Below the pieces are notes generated by a model. The model ran no database searches. It was not told where the DNA came from and worked only from the letters and a program-made list of their open reading frames with translations. The position numbers and the translations under genes are program-made. A stretch of 9,206 nucleotides of DNA from DASTQL01 sp035761805 (lineage in GTDB: Bacteria > Actinomycetota > Actinomycetes > Jiangellales > Jiangellaceae). The DNA is taken from positions 1-9,206 of the forward strand of contig DASTQL010000030.1 in the NCBI GenBank assembly GCA_035761805.1, in the 5' to 3' direction. Of the stretch, positions 5,612 through 9,206 are shown piece by piece (the first letter of the stretch is position 1; the number at the start of each line of letters is the position of its first letter).

Positions 5612-6454
5612 TCAGCCCGCGCCGAGCCGCTGACGTGACAGCGCCCGACCCTCGCGGCGCGACAAGAGGGCCGTGATCGCGACCAGTCCCAGGAGCACAG
5701 TCACGACGTAGCGCACCCAGTCGAAACCGGGCTCGAGAAGGTCGGCCGTCGCGTTGAAGGACGCGTGCAGGAGGCCCACGGTCAACAGGCTGCGCCCGCT
5801 CCAGGTGTCGAGGCCGGCGATGAGGAACCGCAGCCCGACGCCGACGGCGACGAGGGCCGTCACCCCCAGCGCGACGTCTCCCGCGTCAGATGCGCCGTCG
5901 AAGGCCAGGGGGAGGTGGATCCCGACGAAGACGGCTGCCGTTGCGACGCTGCCGCCGACCGTTCCCCAGCGGGCCATCGAGCGCCGCTGGACGAAGCCCG
6001 TCAGCACCATCTCCTCCCAGATGTTGATGATGATCGCGCCGGTGACGAGCTGGACCGCGAAGCCGATCAGCAGCGAGCTCGTGAGCGGCTGCTCCCCACC
6101 GACCACCGAGGCGGCGGTCCAGGCGAGCGCCGGAAGGGCGAGGACGGCGAACAGACCCCACCACAGCGGACGCGGCGGTCGCACCGTGTCCCGCAGCAAC
6201 GCCCGTACACCGGCCCCGCCGGCCTGCCGGGCCGTGATCACCAGTGCGGGGAGGACCATACCCACGAGCAGGGTCGCGAGGGCGAAGGGCTCGCTGGGCA
6301 GGCCGAGGGCCACGCCGACGCCCAGGAGGACGCATCCGGTGGGGACGGCGATCGCCGCGAACACCAGCAGCGGCCGCAGCGACGGGTCGTCGGCCACCGA
6401 GCCGGGGGCTGTTGCGGGAGTGGCAAGGGTGCCTGGTCGATTGCTGTCGTTCAT
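5612..6454 (-). CDS. CPBP-family intramembrane metalloprotease (280 aa)
   Basis: This is a polytopic membrane protein of the CPBP/Abi family, relatives of the CAAX-processing protease Rce1. The conserved motifs are the paired glutamates E147-E148 (IWEEMVLTGFVQRR), H180 (FVGIHLPLAF), and H230 with N234 (LLHASFN), which form the buried metal or catalytic site. In motif 1 the usual Arg after EExxx is T152, a variant seen in some subgroups. About seven hydrophobic segments follow a polar N-terminus of roughly 27 residues. Bacterial members act in peptide maturation, bacteriocin self-immunity or signalling; the substrate is unknown. GAGGAGG lies seven bases before the ATG, which overlaps the upstream gene's stop (ATGA, 6451-6454), so translation is probably coupled. 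Confidence 0.92.
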   Translation of the reverse strand: MNDSNRPGTLATPATAPGSVADDPSLRPLLVFAAIAVPTGCVLLGVGVALGLPSEPFALATLLVGMVLPALVITARQAGGAGVRALLRDTVRPPRPLWWGLFAVLALPALAWTAASVVGGEQPLTSSLLIGFAVQLVTGAIIINIWEEMVLTGFVQRRSMARWGTVGGSVATAAVFVGIHLPLAFDGASDAGDVALGVTALVAVGVGLRFLIAGLDTWSGRSLLTVGLLHASFNATADLLEPGFDWVRYVVTVLLGLVAITALLSRREGRALSRQRLGAG

Positions 6455-6753
6455 GGTCGTTCCTCCTCAGTCAGCTGGACAGTGGCGGTCAGGCCGGCCG
6501 TGTCCCGGGCGAGCGCGACGTTGGCCAGCTCGCTGGCCTCGACCAGGCACAGGCACCGCGAGTCGCCCGGTTGCGACACGGAGCCCGCCCACCGGATCGC
6601 CACGCCGCTCCGAGCGAGCCTCGCCACCGCAAGTCGCAGTGCTGCCTGCATGCCCTCCAGGTCGCCGGCGTCGCCCCGTCCTACCCGCAGCTCGACGAGG
6701 AACAGGGGGCGCCGGTCACCGTCGGGCCCCTCTCCTCGCCGCTGGCCGTTCAC
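6451..6753 (-). CDS. DUF4242-like small protein (about 100 aa)
   Basis: The pattern resembles the DUF4242 family, which includes a nickel-binding Streptomyces protein of ferredoxin-like fold: an opening strand PLFLVELRV (16-24), a helix (MQAALRLAVARLARSG), a strand VAIRWAGSVSQPGD, the strand SRCLCLVEA (65-73), and a helix with ARDTAGL. The assignment is by eye and should be checked by profile search. The start is uncertain: the GTG at 6753 is the only reasonable one in frame and lacks a ribosome site, and a nearby ATG at 6757 is out of frame. The stop overlaps the CPBP start by four bases, so the two products are probably made together. It is divergent from the large ATPase-LuxR regulator at 6843, with 89 bp between the starts, and may be its target. 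Confidence 0.72.
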   Translation of the reverse strand: MNGQRRGEGPDGDRRPLFLVELRVGRGDAGDLEGMQAALRLAVARLARSGVAIRWAGSVSQPGDSRCLCLVEASELANVALARDTAGLTATVQLTEEERP

Positions 6754-6806
6754 CCATGCACCGTGCCGGGCATCTCACTGGCCCACATCCGTAGTCCTCC
6801 GGAGTC

Positions 6807-6835
6807 CGGTACGGGTCTTGCCCGCACCCGTACCG
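6807..6835. promoter_or_regulatory. Perfect inverted repeat, candidate operator between divergent genes
   Basis: CGGTACGGGT (6807-6816), a 9-bp spacer and ACCCGTACCG (6826-6835) form a perfect 10-bp inverted repeat with a 19-bp centre-to-centre spacing, right for a dimeric regulator on one face of DNA. It lies just upstream of the regulator gene at 6843 and overlaps its likely -10 (TACCGT, 6831-6836). The DUF4242/CPBP genes start 54 bp to the left. Confidence 0.6.
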
Positions 6836-6842
6836 TCGAGGT
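6831..6842 (+). promoter_or_regulatory. Leaderless -10 element of the LuxR-type regulator
   Basis: TACCGT (6831-6836) fits TANNNT and ends six bases before the GTG start, the spacing expected for a leaderless transcript. No Shine-Dalgarno is present and no -35 was recognised. It overlaps the right arm of the inverted repeat, suggesting autoregulation. Confidence 0.4.
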
Positions 6843-9143
6843 GTGGAGAGGTCCGGCCGCACACTCACGGCCGCCCCCTTGCCCGCGGAGCGCAGCTCGT
6901 TCGTCGGTCGACGCCACGAGCTGACCGACCTACGGCGGCTGCTGTCAGAGTCGCGGCTGGTCACCCTGGTCGGACCGGGCGGGGTGGGCAAGACCCGGCT
7001 GGCCTTGCGGGCGGCGACCGGGTTGCAGCGGTCGTTCCGGGACGGGACCGCCGTAGCCGACCTGGCCGCGGTCCGGGACCCCGCGCTGGTCGTCCAGCAG
7101 GTCGCCGCCGCCATCGGCGTCCGTGACGACTCGGGTCGCTGGCTGACGGCGGGTCTCACCGACGCCATCGGAGCGCAGCAGCTCCTCCTCGTGCTGGATA
7201 ACTGCGAGCACCTGCGGGACGCCTGCGCGGTCCTGGCTCATGCGCTGATGAGCACCTGTCCGGAGCTCCGACTCCTGGCCACGAGCCGCCAGCCGCTCGA
7301 CGTCGACGGGGAGTCGCTGCTGGTTGTGCCGCCGTTGTCGGCGCCACCTCGTGACCCGTCCGGGGACGTCCTCACGTACGACGCGGTCCAGCTCCTCCTG
7401 CAGCGGGCCCGGGCCGCGGCACCTGAGCTCGCCCTCACCGAGGCGCACGCCAACGACCTGGCCGAGCTGTGTCGCCGGCTGGACGGTCTGCCGCTCGCGA
7501 TCGAGCTGGCGGCCGTGAGGCTCCGGACGCTGACCCCGGCCGAGGTCGTCGCCAGGCTCGACGACCGCTTCCGGCTGCTGCGTCGCTCGGGGAGCTCCGT
7601 CCCAGAGCGCCACCGGACGCTCAGGGCGACGCTGGACTGGAGCTACGACCTGCTGGGGGACGAGGAGCGCCAGCTGTGGCGGCGGGCAGCGGTCTTCGCG
7701 GCGGACTTCGACCTGGCGGCGGCCGAAGCCGTCTGTGCGGGCAGCGGAGTGGGCGATCAAGGGCTGCTCGACACCCTCACGACGCTGGTCGACGCGTCCG
7801 TCGTGGCGGTGGTGCCGGGCATCCCGCGGCGCCGGTTCCGGATGCTCGAGACCGTGCGGGCCTTCGGTCGCGAGCTGCTCGAGGTCGCCGGGCAGACCCG
7901 ATCCGTCGAGGAACGGCACCGCGACTGGTGTGTGCAGCTGGCCTCGTCCGCGTCGTCGGAGTTCGTGGGCGCGGGCCAGGTCGCCGCCTTCGAGCGACTC
8001 GACGCCAACCACGCGGAGCTCAGCGCGGCCCTGGACTTCTGCCTGCGCACGCCCGGCGAGGAGCCCGCCGGCCTGGCCATGGCGGCGGACCTCTGGCTCT
8101 ACTGGGAGGCACGCGGTCACCTGGGTGAGGGACGCCGCTGGCTGGACCGGTTCCTGGCCTGCTCCCAACCACCCGCAGTCAGGGCCCGGGGCCTCGTCGT
8201 CGCCGGCTACCTCGCCCTGGCCGCCACGGACACGGACGCGGCGGTGCTGCTCCTGGACCAGGGTCGTGACCTCGCCGAGACGGTCGGGGAGCCGTTCGTG
8301 GCGGCCATGGCCACGCAATACCTCGGGCAGGCGGCACTCTTCGGTGGTGACCTGGGCACGGCCGACCACCTGCTGCGCCGGGCGGCGCAGGACTATCGCG
8401 GCGTCGCCGACCAGCACGAGGCCTTCTGCTGGGCCGACGTCGGCGTCATTGCCCTGCTCCGCGGTCGCCGGCACGACGCGGCCGAGGCGTTCGAGAGGAG
8501 TCTCACCCTGAACGACGGCGGGGACCCGTGGACCCGCTCGCACGCCCTGTGGGGATACGGCCTCGTCCGGCTGGAGGACGGGGACACCGTTGCAGCGGCC
8601 ACGCTCGAGCAGGAGGCGCTGCGGCTGATGCGGGAGGTCGACGACCGGAGCGGGATCGCGCTGTGCGTGGGCGCACTCGGCATGGTCGCTGCCGCGCGGC
8701 AGGAGTGGGACCGTGCCGCCCGGCTGAGCGGTGCGGCCGATGCGGTCTGGGAGTCGATCCCGGCTGACCTGCCCGGCCCGGTCGCGGTCCTACGCGATCG
8801 CCACCTCCCGGCGGCGCGACGGGCCCTCGGCGACACACGCTGGAGCTCTCGCTACCAGGACGGTGCGGCGCTGGATCGACGGCAAGCAGTCGGGCTCGCC
8901 CTCGGCGAGCCCCATGAGAACGAGCCCTCCGAGGGCGCCCGCGGGGCCAGCACCGGAAGCGTCCTCACCCGACGCCAGTGGGAGGTGGCCGAGCTCGTCG
9001 CTCGCGGTCTCACCGACCGGCAGATCGCCACCCGGCTGGTGATCTCGCCGCGGACGGCGGAGTCGCATGTCGAGCAGATCCGGACCAGGTTGGGGGTCAG
9101 GTCACGAGCGGAGGTCGCGGCGTGGTTCGCCCGGCGAACGTAG
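6843..9143 (+). CDS. ATPase-type LuxR-family transcriptional regulator (766 aa)
   Basis: This is a three-part regulator. The N-terminal ATPase of the NB-ARC/STAND kind has Walker A GPGGVGKT (44-51), Walker B LLLVLDN (114-120, Asp119), LLATSRQPL (144-152) and the winged-helix signature GLPLAIELAA (215-224). The helical middle (about 380-690) resembles TPR repeats and should be the sensing part. A C-terminal LuxR helix-turn-helix occupies the last 59 residues (LTRRQWEVAELVARGLTDRQ, then VISPRTAESHVEQIRTRLGV). Such proteins switch on when a ligand or partner releases an ADP-locked state. The GTG start was chosen as the first start before VGRRHEL and follows a leaderless -10. The gene is divergent from the DUF4242/CPBP genes, its likely targets. 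The inducer is unknown. Confidence 0.93.
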   Translation: MERSGRTLTAAPLPAERSSFVGRRHELTDLRRLLSESRLVTLVGPGGVGKTRLALRAATGLQRSFRDGTAVADLAAVRDPALVVQQVAAAIGVRDDSGRWLTAGLTDAIGAQQLLLVLDNCEHLRDACAVLAHALMSTCPELRLLATSRQPLDVDGESLLVVPPLSAPPRDPSGDVLTYDAVQLLLQRARAAAPELALTEAHANDLAELCRRLDGLPLAIELAAVRLRTLTPAEVVARLDDRFRLLRRSGSSVPERHRTLRATLDWSYDLLGDEERQLWRRAAVFAADFDLAAAEAVCAGSGVGDQGLLDTLTTLVDASVVAVVPGIPRRRFRMLETVRAFGRELLEVAGQTRSVEERHRDWCVQLASSASSEFVGAGQVAAFERLDANHAELSAALDFCLRTPGEEPAGLAMAADLWLYWEARGHLGEGRRWLDRFLACSQPPAVRARGLVVAGYLALAATDTDAAVLLLDQGRDLAETVGEPFVAAMATQYLGQAALFGGDLGTADHLLRRAAQDYRGVADQHEAFCWADVGVIALLRGRRHDAAEAFERSLTLNDGGDPWTRSHALWGYGLVRLEDGDTVAAATLEQEALRLMREVDDRSGIALCVGALGMVAAARQEWDRAARLSGAADAVWESIPADLPGPVAVLRDRHLPAARRALGDTRWSSRYQDGAALDRRQAVGLALGEPHENEPSEGARGASTGSVLTRRQWEVAELVARGLTDRQIATRLVISPRTAESHVEQIRTRLGVRSRAEVAAWFARRT

Positions 9144-9206
9144 TGCGGTGTGCGACTCTCGGCGCCGTGCTCGCGTTATCCGGCTCGGGACATATGCACC
9201 CGTGAG

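Noticed and set aside
5765..7126. 453-aa plus-strand open frame
   Set aside because: It is antisense to the CPBP and DUF4242-like genes and overlaps the regulator start; no domain is visible.
6945..8543. 532-aa minus-strand open frame
   Set aside because: It is a shadow of the ATPase-LuxR gene, whose Walker motifs and HTH are clear on the plus strand.
9144..9206. Possible next gene at the right edge
   Set aside because: The 63 bases after the LuxR stop contain no supported start, hairpin or motif.

Overview
This is a high-GC window with dense genes and G/C-rich third codon positions, typical of an actinomycete (Actinomycetota). It carries a Tat-exported hydrolase, an FCD-type GntR regulator, a large ATPase-LuxR regulator, GTG starts, and several start codons with no Shine-Dalgarno sequence that sit 6-7 nt after a TANNNT motif. 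The genus cannot be settled from the sequence. No tRNA, rRNA, CRISPR array or insertion sequence was seen.

Left part (1-1260): a tandem duplication. A small uncharacterised gene occurs twice on the minus strand (72 aa at 142-360 and 80 aa at 470-712), inside two 264-bp units that align without gaps at an offset of 352 bp. Between the copies lies a scrambled remnant of the SRPBCC gene that stands intact at 841-1260. One piece is direct (419-488) and a 22-bp piece is inverted (487-508). The simplest reading is that a [small gene + SRPBCC] unit was duplicated and the left SRPBCC copy then collapsed. The debris now encodes a new C-terminus on the second small protein.

Middle (1286-3483): an FCD-type GntR repressor (minus) is divergent from a Tat-exported, imidazolonepropionase/prolidase-like metal-dependent amidohydrolase (plus). 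A perfect TGGTATACCA palindrome lies between them on both predicted -10 regions, so one site could control both genes. A strong hairpin closes the hydrolase gene.

Right part: a run of minus-strand genes from 6753 down to 3484. In transcription order it encodes a DUF4242-like small protein, a CPBP intramembrane protease (the two overlap by 4 bp), an endonuclease/exonuclease/phosphatase-family hydrolase, a small ferredoxin-fold-like protein, a small lipoprotein and a small anchored exported protein. A helically phased 11-bp repeat array lies upstream of the lipoprotein gene. Divergent from the run is a 766-aa regulator (NB-ARC-type ATPase, TPR-like middle, LuxR HTH). A perfect 10-bp inverted repeat immediately precedes it and is the best candidate operator.

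The most unusual element is the duplicated small gene with its rearranged SRPBCC remnant. The most testable regulatory hypotheses are the two operators and the 11-bp array.
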